The notes beneath the pieces were generated by a model. The model was given only the letters and a program-made list of their open reading frames with translations, was not told the DNA's origin and ran no database searches. Below are positions 1 through 12,270 of a DNA stretch of 50,683 nt, in pieces. A program made the position numbers and the translations under genes. Each line of letters opens with the position of its first letter. The first letter of the stretch is position 1. Source of the stretch: Smittium culicis (taxonomy: Eukaryota > Kickxellomycota > Harpellomycetes > Harpellales > Legeriomycetaceae); contig LSSN01002151.1 of NCBI GenBank assembly GCA_001970855.1, forward strand, positions 1-50,683, in the 5' to 3' direction.

Positions 1-52
1 ATCATTCCTTGGCATCATTCCTTGGAATCATTTCTTGGCACCATTTCTTGGC
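1..52. repeat. 13-bp tandem repeat, four units
   Basis: Four adjacent 13-bp units of the form ATCATTCCTTGGC occupy the first 52 bases. Units 2-4 differ from unit 1 by one to three substitutions. The array begins at the window edge, so its true left end is not visible. It looks like a simple minisatellite. No coding or structural role is apparent. Confidence 0.8.
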
Positions 53-2466
53 ATTCTTATTTACTTTCTTCTTATAATTATTCTGGCCTTTTACCAGATT
101 TTATGTGTGTTTAGAACTGACGCAAAACACATAAATAGCCCTAGTTTTTCCTAGTTTTTGACATCTTTATCTGACAACCATTGTCTTCTGTTTTCTAGCT
201 TGTTTCTAGTTCTTGTTTTACGACTTATTTTAATTAAATAAACTCCTCTCCTATTTGCCTCCAAAGTAACACTTGGCTTATACTTGACTTTCCTTTAGTT
301 TATATATTTTGTCTTGCCTCCTCCCCCTCAATCTTGACACTTACCAAGTTATGTTGATTTAATTATTTTTATTGAAAAAAGAATCATATTTTCAAATTAT
401 ATGCTTTTTATTTAAAAAATGGATATTTATTTATTTCCTAGCTTGTAATATTGAGTTTATTCCAATACAAATGCTATTACATCTCATTCCTGAGATAATT
501 TTTCTATAAAAAAAGCTTCGATTTTTTATTATATATTATATTTTATAGTTAGTAAAAATTCCATATAATGTTTTTATTTTATTTAATATTGCAGGCAAAT
601 TTATAAAATACTCACGCACTTATATTATAACGCTTTTATACAGAAAAAGAGCTTTATTATTTGATATTAGTCAGATATTGAATGTTATTAAGAGTTTAAT
701 TGATTATTTTTTTTATCAAATGTACTATTTTTTTTCGTAATTATAAATTTTTCTGAATGAATTAAATTTATCCTCAGAAAAAATTTTATTACATTAACAA
801 TTTTTTGTGTCAGAAATATAAATTCTATTATTGTTTTAAATAAAATAATTATATTCTTTTAGGGTTTGATATCCACAAAAAAATTATAAAATTATAACTA
901 TAATAATTGATTTCGCTATATTATTTTAAATAATATTATTAATTATAAATATTGAATTTACTTTTTTATATGATAAATTTGAAATTTGTTGCTGAAGAAA
1001 ATTAAGAATTTAAAAAAAATTCTAATAGCAAAAATAAAGCTGTTGATAGGAAAAGTAAAAAAAAATTAGTTTAAGGAATTAAATTGAGGATAATTTAATG
1101 CAAAATATGTTAGATTTAAAATTCTAACGGCTTTGAAGCTATCAAAGTAGCTTATTGTGATTTTTATTGATATATAAATTCCTGATGAATTGGAATTTAA
1201 ATTATTAATTATGCTTAGTAACCTTTACTAAAAACTAAAAAAAACTATACTATATAGATCTACAACTATTAATTACTGCAACTAAAGATATAGATTTTGG
1301 ATGAGATATTCGTATAATTTATTGCGCTTATTTAAGTATTTGATATATATACAGAATAAAATATAAAAGATAAAAAATTTTTTTTCTCAAAAAAAATTAT
1401 AGAAAATATAGAATCATTAGACCCTCATATATCATTTCATGAAAAAAAATTAATTTTCAAAATCCAAGCTGTCTGGAGAAATAGAATTATATAAACTGAT
1501 AAAATATAATTTATTATAAGAGATAATATAAATATCTAAACCCAATCTTGCCTGTAATTTGATTTTGTAACAAGTATATTATAATTTAATAAAAAGTAAA
1601 AAATATTTCAATCAAGTCTCATAATAATCAATGATTAAAATTTTAATCATTCACTTGAAATGGTTCTCAAATAGACCAACATTTATATATTTTAGAATGC
1701 AAAGAAAATCGAATTTAGTACTGTAGCTAAAATTATTTGATTTTAGTAAAATAGTTTTTTATAGTGGTATAATCCAAAAAAATACCATTTTGAATTAAAA
1801 TAAACTATATACACATCTTTATATTACCTTGAGGGATTAATTTTAATTAATATCTAAACTTTTAAAGAATCTCTTTGAAAATTTATCATTTTTTTATTCC
1901 CAAATAAGAAAGCAGATGTCTGATAACAGGTATTATCGAATATTATAATGTTATTTAGACGCAATAAAGGTATGATCGCTATTTAATAGCGAGTTTTTAT
2001 TCTTTTTTAACTGATTTTGGTTGAATAAAGTGAAAATACTAATAACTGTTAAACTGTTATTTTTTTCGAGTTTTATATATTTTAATATATTTTAATATAT
2101 TTTTTGTTATCTTTTTTGATATGGAGTTAAATTCAAATATATTAAGGCTACTTCCACTACTTTAATTTTCTTTACTAAATTACAATTAAGAAGGTTAAAT
2201 ATATAAAGTGAATATAAAATAAAACGCTTTATTCTGTAATAATAATCAATAGTTACATAATTTTTTGGAGATTTGCGCATATATATTAATATTTGTGTTG
2301 AATATCACAGCTTTAATGATTGAAAATACTGATATATACAAGGTTATATTATAATACATACCGCGCATATATGGAAGATTTTCTAGAACAAGAAATTTTT
2401 TCTCTGAAATTTTATTTACAAGTGAGTCTAATATATTTATTGGTTGATATGTATTTTTAATATTGT
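53..2466. other. A+T-rich intergenic DNA, no gene seen
   Basis: This stretch consists of short A and T runs with stop codons in all frames. I found no open frame with recognisable protein sequence, no tRNA boxes, and no long inverted or direct repeat. It is most likely intergenic DNA. Confidence 0.6.
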
Positions 2467-2663
2467 TTAATCCATTCGCGGGCGGTAGACTGTTTTTGAC
2501 CTAAAAAATGTAACAAACTGTGTCCAGTAGAAATTATTTATTTCTGAGACCTTAAGAATCATTTATATATTGCATTTTAAAAACAAAGAATAAACTAGCT
2601 TTTAAACCATAAAAAAATCAATAAGTTCGATTTTTATAAGAGTTTTGGACAGGAAAGGGACAA
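2467..2663. repeat. piggyBac-type MITE family A, copy 1 (degenerate)
   Basis: A 197-bp repeat. Its left end is TTAA followed by TCCATTCGCGGGCGG. Its right end reads GGACAGGAAAGGG followed by ACAA, a decayed TTAA. Read from the right end inward, it shares blocks with the repeats at 2903-3099 and 37402-37583 and with the start of the one at 50585, such as a TTATTGATT-like motif, TTTAAAATG and CTCAGAA. TTAA target sites with CCC...GGG ends are the hallmark of piggyBac-superfamily elements. It has no coding capacity, so a non-autonomous MITE is the best reading. Confidence 0.6.
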
Positions 2664-2902
2664 CTACTATTATTTAATAAGCTAATAAAAACTTTGACTG
2701 GTGGAGAATTTTAATATATGTATCACCCCACCTCGAAATAATCTTGCATGTTGCATATATTGTATTTATTACATATTGAAAGCTATACGATTCGCTGGCT
2801 AAATCCTATACGCAATTAAGCAGATCAGGTAGTTATTATTAAATAAAAATATTTTCTTATTTGTAATTATATTTGTAAAAAGTTATATGCCTTGAATGCG
2901 TG

Positions 2903-3099
2903 CAAATTCTTTCACGAGCGATATCTTTGTTTTTACATAACAAAAAGTGTCAACTATGTTCGATTAAAATAGCTAAATTCTGTAGATCGTTCAGATATTG
3001 ATTTTTTTTATTATAAAAGAAAACCATAAATTTAGTTATAAGCTTTAAACGTATCTATAAAATCTCTTTTTTATGGTGTGTATGACAGGAAAGGGTTAA
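2903..3099. repeat. piggyBac-type MITE family A, copy 2
   Basis: A 197-bp repeat, the same length as copy 1. Its right end is clean: GACAGGAAAGGG followed by TTAA at 3096-3099. Its left end is decayed: CAAA followed by TTCTTTCACGAGCG. Internally it shares an ATTTTAATCGAACAT-like block with the copy at 37402-37583. It has no open reading frame. It is 240 bp from copy 1 and in the same orientation. Confidence 0.6.
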
Positions 3100-4159
3100 A
3101 GCTAGAAAGTCTGATTGATTATTTTTATTGAATATTATGATTTAAATCAAAATACCAAACGAGATTCTTAAAAAAATTAACAAATAATTTTTTTCAATAG
3201 ATGACAGCATAATCATCATTGTTTTATCTATACCGTGTTTTGTAAGTATTTGAACATGATGATGTAAATTCCCGCTATAAGGCTGTATTCTTGACACGGA
3301 TTTGACCCGCTCATGTGTCATAGACTATTTAAAAAAACAAGGCTGATATGCTTAATTTTATCTTAACAATTCGAATATATTTATGTAAGATATATATGCT
3401 ATTATGCGATTTGAAAAAAAAAAAAAACTTGAATATTGTAAGAGGTTGATATAAATATTTAGAGATTTTTGTTGGTAAAGTAGCTTTATTTATGAATGAT
3501 TTAATTTGTCACCGTATGTGACTAATATTCTATAATTTCAAAATTAAGCTTTTATGGCCATTCAATCTAAAAGCTGAATTGTAGTATTTCAAACTTACTG
3601 TTATTCATTGTTTTAATATTTTCTATTCGTTGTATGGATATTAATAGCCAATAAACCCCGATCAATTAAATTTAATTCGGTTTAACTAGGGCTGTTGGTT
3701 ATATAAAATCGGGGGGAAATTACTATCCAATGGCTGTTGAGTATAAGTAACAATGTAAAATGATAAACGGTTAAAATTGGGCTTTATTGTAACCCAATTG
3801 TAGCTACTATAGATCAGATTTTAAGTTGAGCGTGACGATGGTGCAAAAGGTAAAACGCCCGAAAGTCCACAATTAAAGGAACCGAATTAAATGAAAATAA
3901 TTCGATTTACATAATAAAAACAAAATAAATTGTTGTGGTATTGGAAAATCATACAAAATTTTTTTAGTATTTAATAAACGAAAGTGTTGAGCTTGGGCCT
4001 TAATCGTAGCTACTGCTGATATATTCTCATATTCAATATTAATCATATTGCCCTTGATAAGATTTTTCTCAATTTTAAATATCGGAGTTCGCAATTTTCA
4101 ACATATCTTTCACCTTACTGCAATTTCAAGCTACCATTTACTATTAAGACCCAAATAGC
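3100..4159. other. Intergenic region upstream of the transporter gene
   Basis: No gene is recognised here. A short inverted repeat (CCCCGAT near 3655 and ATCGGGG near 3708) and an ATTGGG...CCCAAT stem near 3776-3797 lie within 500 bp of the transporter start. The 5' end and promoter of that gene should be in this stretch, but I cannot point to a specific promoter element. The minus-strand open frame at 3873-4094 has no recognisable features. Confidence 0.4.
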
Positions 4160-6167
4160 ATGAGTAAAATTCCACACAAGGTTAATTCCTCTACTTCCCT
4201 GATCAGTAGCAATGCTCTGCGTGTAGAAGAAACAATTCTAACCGAATCCTCGCCTGCAGAAACTGTAGTCAACGGAACTGAACCGCGCGATTCACCAGTG
4301 ACAACAAGATTTGTCGAATACACCTATGTTCTTTGCGGAATTACCGTATTATTCGGATGGAATGGTAAATTTAATACATATAACGTACTTTTATTCGTTT
4401 TACTATTATTCTAAATGTTAAATTTATTCCAACTTTAGCTATCATCACTGCATTCTCTTTCTTTGCTGAAGTGTTCAAAGGAACAAGCTTTGAAAATTCC
4501 TTCAGAAACATTTTTTCATTGGCCTTCACTTTCGTTGGTCTCATAGCTTCGGTCTATTCCCTCTCTACACAGAATAAGGTAATATAAACTTTTGATATTA
4601 TTAATAAAACTAAATGAATTTTTTTAAAAATTATATTTTGTCTATCAAATCTTTAGGGAAATTATGAAAAAAGAGTTATCATTGGATTCTCAGCGAATAT
4701 CATCATTTTCTTGATGTTTTCTGCTTTCCCTTATATGACTTTCATTAAAGGCCCCTTTGCTTTCTACTTTTGTTTAATTCTTATTATCCTTTCTTCTGTA
4801 TTTACCGGAATTTCTCAAACTTCTATCAATGCACTAGCTTCCATGATGCCTCCTTCTTGCATGCAGGGAATGATGAGGTTACTTTTTTCACTTTTTTTCT
4901 AGAGTTTTTATCCTTATCTAATATTTAACTATACCTATACCTATACCTTATAAATTATAAATTATAAAATTTAAAATTTCTTTAATTTTTAAACCTTGTA
5001 TAATCATTTAAATTCGCATTTATTTTCAGTGGACAAGGTAACCTTTAATACTAAATCTGGTTTAAATTAACAAAAATCTAACCGTGCTTTTGATTATTTT
5101 CTTTAGCTATTGCTGGATTGATATCCTCTATTACCCAACTTGTTACTGCATACCTAACATCTAAAAAGGGTTCAGACACTGCTGAATCTGATACGATTAG
5201 CAAATTATCTCCTGGGTTGAAATTGCGAACTATGGCTTGTTTTTTGATTACTGCTATAATTGTCATTGTTTCTACTCTAATGTTCATGAAACTTAAAGGC
5301 ACGCAACTTTATAAAGATCTCATTAACCATAGTGCCGAAGAAGAACGAACTGCCCAAGAAGCTATTTTAGCAATCCAAGGCGAGACTAGCTCTGACATTG
5401 AGTCTGCAAATGTACCAAAAGTAGCCAGTAAACCCCAAGAAATATTCAAAACTCTACTGAGCGTAAAGCACTATGCACATGCTGTTTTGCTGTCCTTCAT
5501 TGTTACTCTAAGCATGTTCCCGTCTCTCACCTCTCAAGTCACCTCTGTCAATGGGAAGCTCGGTGTTTCCTACCTTGTTGAATGGCATTTTGTTCTTTTT
5601 AATGCTGGCGATTATATCGGACGTTTCCTGGCTCAGTTTGTGCAGAATTTTACCGACTGGATCTTTTACTTTGTTTCATCTATTTCAAATGCAGTCACTT
5701 TAGGATTTTTAAGCAGAAGGGATCGAGTCATATCCTTAGATAGAGACTTTGTTTATGTCTGGTTCATGGTAATCTTTGGATATCTTAGATGGCTGTTCCT
5801 ACCCGTATTTATGAAATCAAACTTATCTTGTAAAGTAGAATCGGCCGATGTAATAACCTCAACTTTAAACCAAAGCTCGACTCTCTTAAACAGTATACAA
5901 GATACTGGTGTCAGTATTCTTTCCCGTGTTTCATCACTCAAATCAGCCGACCTGCTAAATTATTCAAGCTCTAGCGATATATGGTTTTTATTTGCCATTC
6001 TTTTACTTGGTATTACTGGTGGATTCATTGCATCATGTGTTATGATTGTTGGTCCAAGAACTAGCATTAATCCTCCTTTAGCAGGAAGTATATTGGGCTT
6101 CTTCATCCTCTTTGGCCTAGCCGTTGGGTCAATTTTATCTTTCCTTGTTACTTATCTTAGCTGTTAA
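4160..6167 (+). CDS. Equilibrative nucleoside transporter (ENT/SLC29 family), five exons
   Basis: Polytopic membrane carrier for nucleosides, resembling fungal Fun26-type vacuolar or plasma-membrane ENTs. Proposed exons are 4160-4364, 4439-4578, 4657-4877, 5030-5037 and 5107-6167, giving 544 residues. Introns are 74, 78, 152 and 69 bp, all GT..AG. Family hallmarks appear only after splicing. FGWNAIITA (residues 65-73) crosses intron 1 and matches the ENT PWNxxITA motif of the first membrane segment. MPPSCMQGMMSGQAIAG crosses introns 3 and 4. The last exon carries the conserved FNAGDYIGR motif. There is a hydrophilic N-tail of about 50 residues and a central loop between the N- and C-terminal membrane bundles, as usual in ENTs. 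The start is the first ATG of the open frame. Exon 4 is only 8 nt. Substrate and cellular location cannot be read from sequence. Confidence 0.92.
5030..5037 (+). other. 8-nt microexon of the nucleoside transporter gene
   Basis: The bases TGGACAAG lie between a TTCAG acceptor and a GTAACC donor. Including them joins the AG left by exon 3 into Ser-Gly-Gln and leaves a G that completes Ala with exon 5. This restores the ENT SGQxxAG motif. Without the 8 bases, exon 3 (phase 2) and exon 5 (which needs one upstream base) are out of frame and the motif is lost. Confidence 0.85.
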
Positions 6168-7063
6168 TCATCTCCAATTTTATTATGCCGAAAAACTTGG
6201 CACTTATTAATGCCACCCCTCTACTTTTCTCAAAAAAAATTTCTCTATGACTCATAAAGTCTAATATTTTAAAGCACTTAAATAATAAATCAACCTTTTT
6301 CAAACCTTTTAGAAATTTAATAAGAAATATTTTATTATTGTATAGTTATATATTTTAAATGCTAACTCAATAGTAGTAATAAAATTATTCAATAAAACTA
6401 ATTTCATCTATATAATACATTTATAAATAGCCAATTTTCAATAAAAAAAGCTTTATTAAAAAGTGTATTTTAAGTCTGAATATGAATGTGTAAAGATGAT
6501 GTGGTATAAATATTTTATGGGCTAATACTAATTACATTGAAAAAAATACAACAATTTTCTGAAAAACATAATCCTTTGAGATTTTATAAAAATGAAAATG
6601 CGCTAAAAAATATATTTATGTATAAGTTTTTCAGGAATTAGAGATTTTTATACTATTATGAGCAAGTAAAATATAAATAACGAACAATTTTTGAAAATTA
6701 ATTGAAAATTTGATAAAAATTAAAGATTTAATATATATATAATTGTCTAACCTACTTATATATTTAAGTTATTTAATTATTGATTAATTGGTAGGAGGAT
6801 TAAATCCAAAGCACCTTGTCACAGTTATATAAAAAAATGATATAAATATATATCACACGTGTGTACGAGTAATTGACGAAAATATTCTTAGACAGGAGTA
6901 ATATATACTAGAATAAATTATACTAATCCAAAAAAATCTAAAAACTATGCTAAAAAATTTAATTAATATTTCAAAGTGAGGAATGAGAGTAAATTTGAAT
7001 TATTAATGCGAATTTACGAGTTTTTAAAGCTGAAAAAAAATACTTTTTTGAAAATAATTTATT
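6168..7063. other. Intergenic, no gene seen
   Basis: A+T-rich DNA after the transporter stop codon. It should include that gene's 3' end and poly(A) site, but I could not place them. No other feature is supported. Confidence 0.5.
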
Positions 7064-7163
7064 TTAACCCTCCAAGTCCTGGAGTGCATAAAATATGCAT
7101 TTGATAATTAAAATGCATACTTTATCATTTGGAAGTTGAAAAAATCAGGACTTGGAGGGTTAA
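7064..7163. repeat. piggyBac-type MITE family C, intact
   Basis: TTAA at 7064-7067 is followed by CCCTCCAAGTCCTG. The exact inverse, CAGGACTTGGAGGG, precedes TTAA at 7160-7163. The inverted repeats are perfect, and the symmetry extends one base beyond each TTAA. The 92-bp interior between the target sites has no coding capacity and contains a further imperfect TGCAT-centred symmetry. TTAA duplication with CCC/GGG ends identifies a piggyBac-superfamily MITE. The perfect termini suggest a young insertion, in contrast to family A. Confidence 0.8.
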
Positions 7164-10100
7164 ACTGATTTAAAGAATTTTTTTTAATTTTAACGATTTA
7201 TTCCAAATTAAAACGTGTAATAAATAATGTATCTGTAACTTTTGATAAAATTACATTAAAACCACTAATAAAAACCCTAATTCTATCTTAAAATTAAACA
7301 ATGTTACTTCTTTACGTAATAAATCGATTTTATTTTAGTTAGGGCATTATAAGGAATGTAGATTTTCAAATCTTCAAAATCGTAGAACTAAAAATCATAC
7401 TACTTGTATTATATATAATTTTATAAGGTTCTTAATAATTGAATTTTCCCTATTAAAGTTCTTATAAAAAATAGTTATAAAAAAATTCTAGTGTAAAATT
7501 TTTATTTACAAGTTAAAAATATTTACATTTTTTACTTTTGCTTTTTTTTAATATCGATATCATACTCATAGATAACAAATTTATATACATCATAAATTTT
7601 TTATTGATGAATATTTTTGCTATTTTCCTTTTTTTGTTGTATTATTATGAATTTTTAAAAATTAATGTTTATTATTGATAACATTTATTAAATTTAAGAA
7701 AGGACAGGTTTTTTGCAATTTTTACCATCTATTTTTGGATAAAAAAAGTGCGAATTTTGTAGATTTTAAAGATTGAAGATATTATAACACTAATAAATAA
7801 ATTCTGTTGTAATTTTTTATTATATTAAATAATAGAGGTGGAAACTAAAGGTAATGAAAGAAATAAGAATGTATAAAAGATTAATTGACTTTCTTTTACT
7901 AAAGTTAAGAAAGAGTAGTTTAAGTATGTTATGTAAGCTTCACCATATTTTTGCATACGTGGAGCGCTTTTAAATGATGTACAAGATTTTTCATCAGCTA
8001 TTATATACAAAAATGGCTAAAGTAAATCTTGTGGTTGTTTTATACGAGACTGTTGTAAGAACTCGTTCTTAAATATTTAATATGTAGGAGATTCTTTTGA
8101 ATTGAGGATATTTTTTTAAATTAATTTAATTGTTACCATTAATTAGATAATTTATATATTTATTTCTATTTTATTGAATAAAAAACGAATATTACAAATC
8201 ATTAAAATTTAATTCTATTTAAAAGTTTTTTTTTGCAATCCGTAAATTTCATAATATTAATATATCTATTAACTTTTCTTTCCCCAAGTAAATCTACCAG
8301 AATAAGTATTCTTAATTGTTATTGTAAATAAATTATTAATTTCAAGAACAGAATTTTAAATCTAGCGGCTATTAATCAAAATTATATCGAGAAATATAGG
8401 CCAAAGCTAATTTCTAAAATTGATTAAAAACTATTAAGAGAAAAGAAAATAGGTCCAAAACCTGATGATACATAAACTAATCCAAGAATAACTGAAATAA
8501 ACCTCAAAGTTATCTTCATCTTGTCGAGTAGTTGTTATCAATTGAATAAAAATTCTTCAGATCTCCATTGAGCGAATAATTGAGGAAAACTATTATCAGC
8601 TCATGCTATAGATTTATATTAATAACTACTATCGGACACAGTTAATTATATAAAATCAAAAGCAGTAAAAATTACCTATTCAAACCTTCAAGAAATCAGT
8701 TATAGTTTTTGAATTGATAAATATACCGAAATACTTTTAATTTCACTGTATAATTCAAAATTTTCCACATATCGAATTACCAAGGACCAATAAACCTAGA
8801 CTCCAAGTACTATGAGTTTCCTAATTTCTGAAAAAACTAACAGAGTAGCTCAATCAAGGCCAGATAAACTTCAAAAGGGATTTTAATTCACAAAATACCT
8901 GACAAGAATTTAAAATGGATACAAAATTACTAATGGATAAATAGATATATAATTTCCCGTTTCTAAAGATCATCCAAAAAAAATAAAGAATTTTTCTGAT
9001 ACTAAGAGCTCGTTGAATATAAAAAAATTATACTTCCGTAAACCAATATTGCGATTTTATTTGAAGCTAACTGGCATATTATCACTTTACAAAATGTAAA
9101 TATAAGCATAATTTATCATTCTAGTGACGCATAAAGAGTCGCCAGTGGTGGTACAACTCGCTATATTTATATTACACAGTGAAAATTCACAGATATCCAA
9201 AGAGTTTGGAGAATGGTGTAATGGGTTATAAATTCCACTAGCTAACTGATGATTCTTAAGTATGTTATAATTACTGGTAGAATTTAACTGAATATAGTAG
9301 TCATAAAATTTATGAACATCGAAACCAATTCTTTTCAGAATTAATAAACTGTTGAGGATATTCATATTGAGGATCCAAAATTTTACATCCAGGTTTTCAA
9401 AATTCCCAAGAATATTGGTGTAACCTTCATAGTAATAGACCTAAAAATGCTAAATCTTTATTTGAAGCATTATTCAATATTTAATTACTATCGAAAATCT
9501 GCGGAACGATATGACGGAAAAAATAGTGGTCACTCAAAAATTATTTTAATCCATTAACAAATATCAATATATACAAAGCTGTGCTAAATTAACTATAATT
9601 ATTTAGAAATGTTCAAAATTAAAAGGACTATGATAAGTTAATTTTCTGGCACCTTCTAACCAGTTTTAATACTATAAGAGACGTCTGTTAACCACAGAAA
9701 AATTTATACTTCAACACTGTAAGCTCGAGCTTACTATAAACGATAATTAATAGGTTATACACCGATTCCGGCCTATTGCAAATGTGTGATGTTGAACAAT
9801 AACAGAGAGATTTTAACCAGTCCCATTAAACAAATTTTCTGTTTCTTCAATCGAGGCCTAAAATTTTCTAACTAATACCCATTAGAAATTGATTTACTTG
9901 CGAATATATCTTTAGATTTCTGTAGATTTAAATCACACTAATTGAGATGCTATTATATTTTTTCGATTTTTGGAGCTCAATACTTGCTATATATCGTCAT
10001 TGAAGTCATTAACATGAGAATATAACATATCGAAGAGTTTATTTCAGCTTTTTTTTCTGAATAAGATCACTGTTTTTACATAACATGAACAAGTTATTCT

Positions 10101-12118
10101 ATAAGAAATTTGATCTAGAGGTTTTTAATAATCTGGGGCTATAATAACGGAATATTCATAGTAAACCGCTCTTAATTGAAAATATTTAATCGATTATTGA
10201 AGAATATGAATATTGCTTCAAAGAATTATCTAACTCAATAATATAAATTGAGACTCAGTAGTGATTGTTAATGATGGACAATAGATGATTATAAAATAAT
10301 ATGCGATAGAATCATAAAAGGAGATGTTTGAGCATATATGTTTAAACTATCTAGCGATATCTGAAAGGATTTGATATCACTTTCTAAAAATTATCATCAA
10401 AAGTATTAATAAATCAAGTTAAATCAGTACTGCAGTTGGTTCTACGAAAGCGTATCTCTTGTCCAGAACGTATATTAGATTAAACTTTCAGGAATCAAAA
10501 CTCCTTATCATCCTACTATGGATACTGACAGCTCAATTGGTGAATAAAAAGCATACCGAACGAGTTATCATGGCTTTAGTATGAAAGTTTAAAAAATAAC
10601 CACTTTAAATGCCGAAATGGTGGTAATCTCAGAATAAAAGCCCCATTTTTTACAAATAATATTAGTATTTAAAAAAATATAAAGTGGAGAATCAAATCTC
10701 TAGGAAAAAATACTTATAATCTTGATAATATGAATGGCTAAAGGATTTTTATCGAAGCCAAAAATTCGAAATTTATGTTTTTTACTTGTTTATTTAAAAT
10801 GAAAAATATACAAGACAAAATTTCATATTAAGCAATTACATAGTTTAGTTTTTATGTCGGAGAAGCTCAAGGGTGAAGTTTAAGCTATCCCAGCTCTTGC
10901 GATTATAAACTGCTTGACTCAGATTTATGTTTTTGATAATATAAAATTAACACCCATAAAAAGCTTCAAAGCATGCGCTTATAAACGCATAAACATATAC
11001 AATTAAGAGTTCAAGAGATCTAATGCTTTCATAAATCAGAAATGAATTAGATGATACGCATACAAATTAAATTTTATATTAGTAATAGATATCTCACTAT
11101 CTCAGTAATTATTTAATTACTGCGATTAAAAAGATAACCTGATATTCAAGTTGTTAATTGAAAATATATTTTTACTCCTATGCGTCTCTGGTTTTCTTAG
11201 ATTTTAATTTGAAAACAAGATATAAAATATTATAATCGCATTAACCGAGTTGAATTACTTATAGCTATTATAATTCACAAAGAAATTTGGAAAGAATTTG
11301 TAAATATGATCACAAATAAACCCGATCTTGTTTGCGGTGCTGAAATTTTCAGTACAAGAACATGATATCTACATAAGTTTGCACTAATAAAAATGTAAAA
11401 AATAACAGTAATATTTTAAATATTTTATTAAGATTTATCAAAGATAAATCAAGTCCAATATCGCTAATGAATGTTTCTAGGAACAATTTACCAATACCTG
11501 ACATAATTAGTCTCTATCATGATATTCACATACCTATATGAAAAGAAATCACAAAAAAAAAAAAGATTTTAATTGTGTTATATTATCTGATTAAATAGTT
11601 ACGCTCATACTCCATAATAATTATTATATCGTATTAGTCTACTATCGAATCAAAATAAAGTATAAAAATAAACATAAAGAGTCATAATTAAATTTTAGTA
11701 GCATATTTTTTCTTCTATCTAAAGTAAAAGTTAAGTATTGATGGATTCATTTAAAGCGAGTATTAATTGATGCTATAAGATGCTATTAGAAATATCAAGT
11801 CACATCCATCCGTTCTCGTTAAATTTACTGTTAAATTGTATTAATAAAAATATTGAAAATTTACAATTTTTACACTATAAAAAACAAAAAGAAAATTTTA
11901 ATTTGCTTGATTTTATTCACAAAGGTCGTAACGCTTAATTATACGATCACACCATATAATTCGTGCCAATGTTTTGCACCAAGTATCAATTAATACTTTA
12001 AAAAAATTATCAGCTACTTATAAGAGTTTACAATATATATAATAGTGGTAAATATGAAGAATTTTATTGTGTAGACAACCTGTCAAATAAAAAAAAGACG
12101 ATGGGAAAAAGTAGCTAT
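7164..12118. other. Long gene-poor stretch
   Basis: No intact gene is recognised over about 5 kb. The part from about 8300 to 11100 is less homopolymeric and may be a very old, stop-riddled retroelement. Near 9440-9530 a frame with an internal stop reads NYYRK, faintly like a gypsy reverse-transcriptase thumb. I could not support a family assignment. Minus-strand open frames at 7825-8010 and 9087-9365 have no recognisable domain. Confidence 0.4.
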
Positions 12119-12191
12119 TAGAATAATTGGGGTTCGAACCCAAGACCTTCTGCGTGTGAAGCAGACGTGATAACCACTACACTATTACTCT
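12119..12191 (-). tRNA. tRNA-Val (CAC)
   Basis: Read on the minus strand, this folds as a cloverleaf: a 7-bp acceptor stem (AGAGTAA with TTATTCT), an anticodon loop TTCACAC with anticodon CAC, and a T-arm TTGGG-TTCGAAC-CCCAA. The discriminator is A, as usual for Val. Internal box A (TAGTGTAGTGG) and box B (GGTTCGAACCC) are intact. There is no intron. An 8-A run on the plus strand near 12088-12096 gives a run of Ts on the transcript strand about 25 bp downstream, a suitable Pol III terminator. It lies 7 bp downstream of tRNA-Pro. Confidence 0.93.
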
Positions 12192-12198
12192 AATATAT

Positions 12199-12270
12199 GG
12201 GCTTGACCGGGGATTGAACCCGGGGCCTCTCGCACCCAAAGCGAGAATCATACCACTAGACCATCAAGCC
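12199..12270 (-). tRNA. tRNA-Pro (UGG)
   Basis: The minus strand gives acceptor GGCTTGA paired with TCAAGCC, anticodon stem TCTCGC/GCGAGA around loop TTTGGGT with anticodon TGG, and T-arm CCGGG-TTCAATC-CCCGG. The discriminator is C, as expected for eukaryotic tRNA-Pro. Box A and box B are both readable, and there is no intron. No T-run separates it from tRNA-Val, so the two may be transcribed together. Confidence 0.94.

Noticed and set aside
7825..8010. 61-codon minus-strand open frame near the family C MITE
   Set aside because: I considered whether it was a piggyBac transposase fragment, but it shows no catalytic-domain motif.
9087..9365. 92-codon minus-strand open frame
   Set aside because: No domain, no plausible splice partners and no family similarity recognised. 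Open frames of this length occur by chance over 50 kb.
9370..9560. Possible gypsy RT thumb (NYYRK-like reading)
   Set aside because: Only a few residues match, with stops on both sides and no neighbouring RT, RNase H or LTR that I could recognise. Too weak to call.
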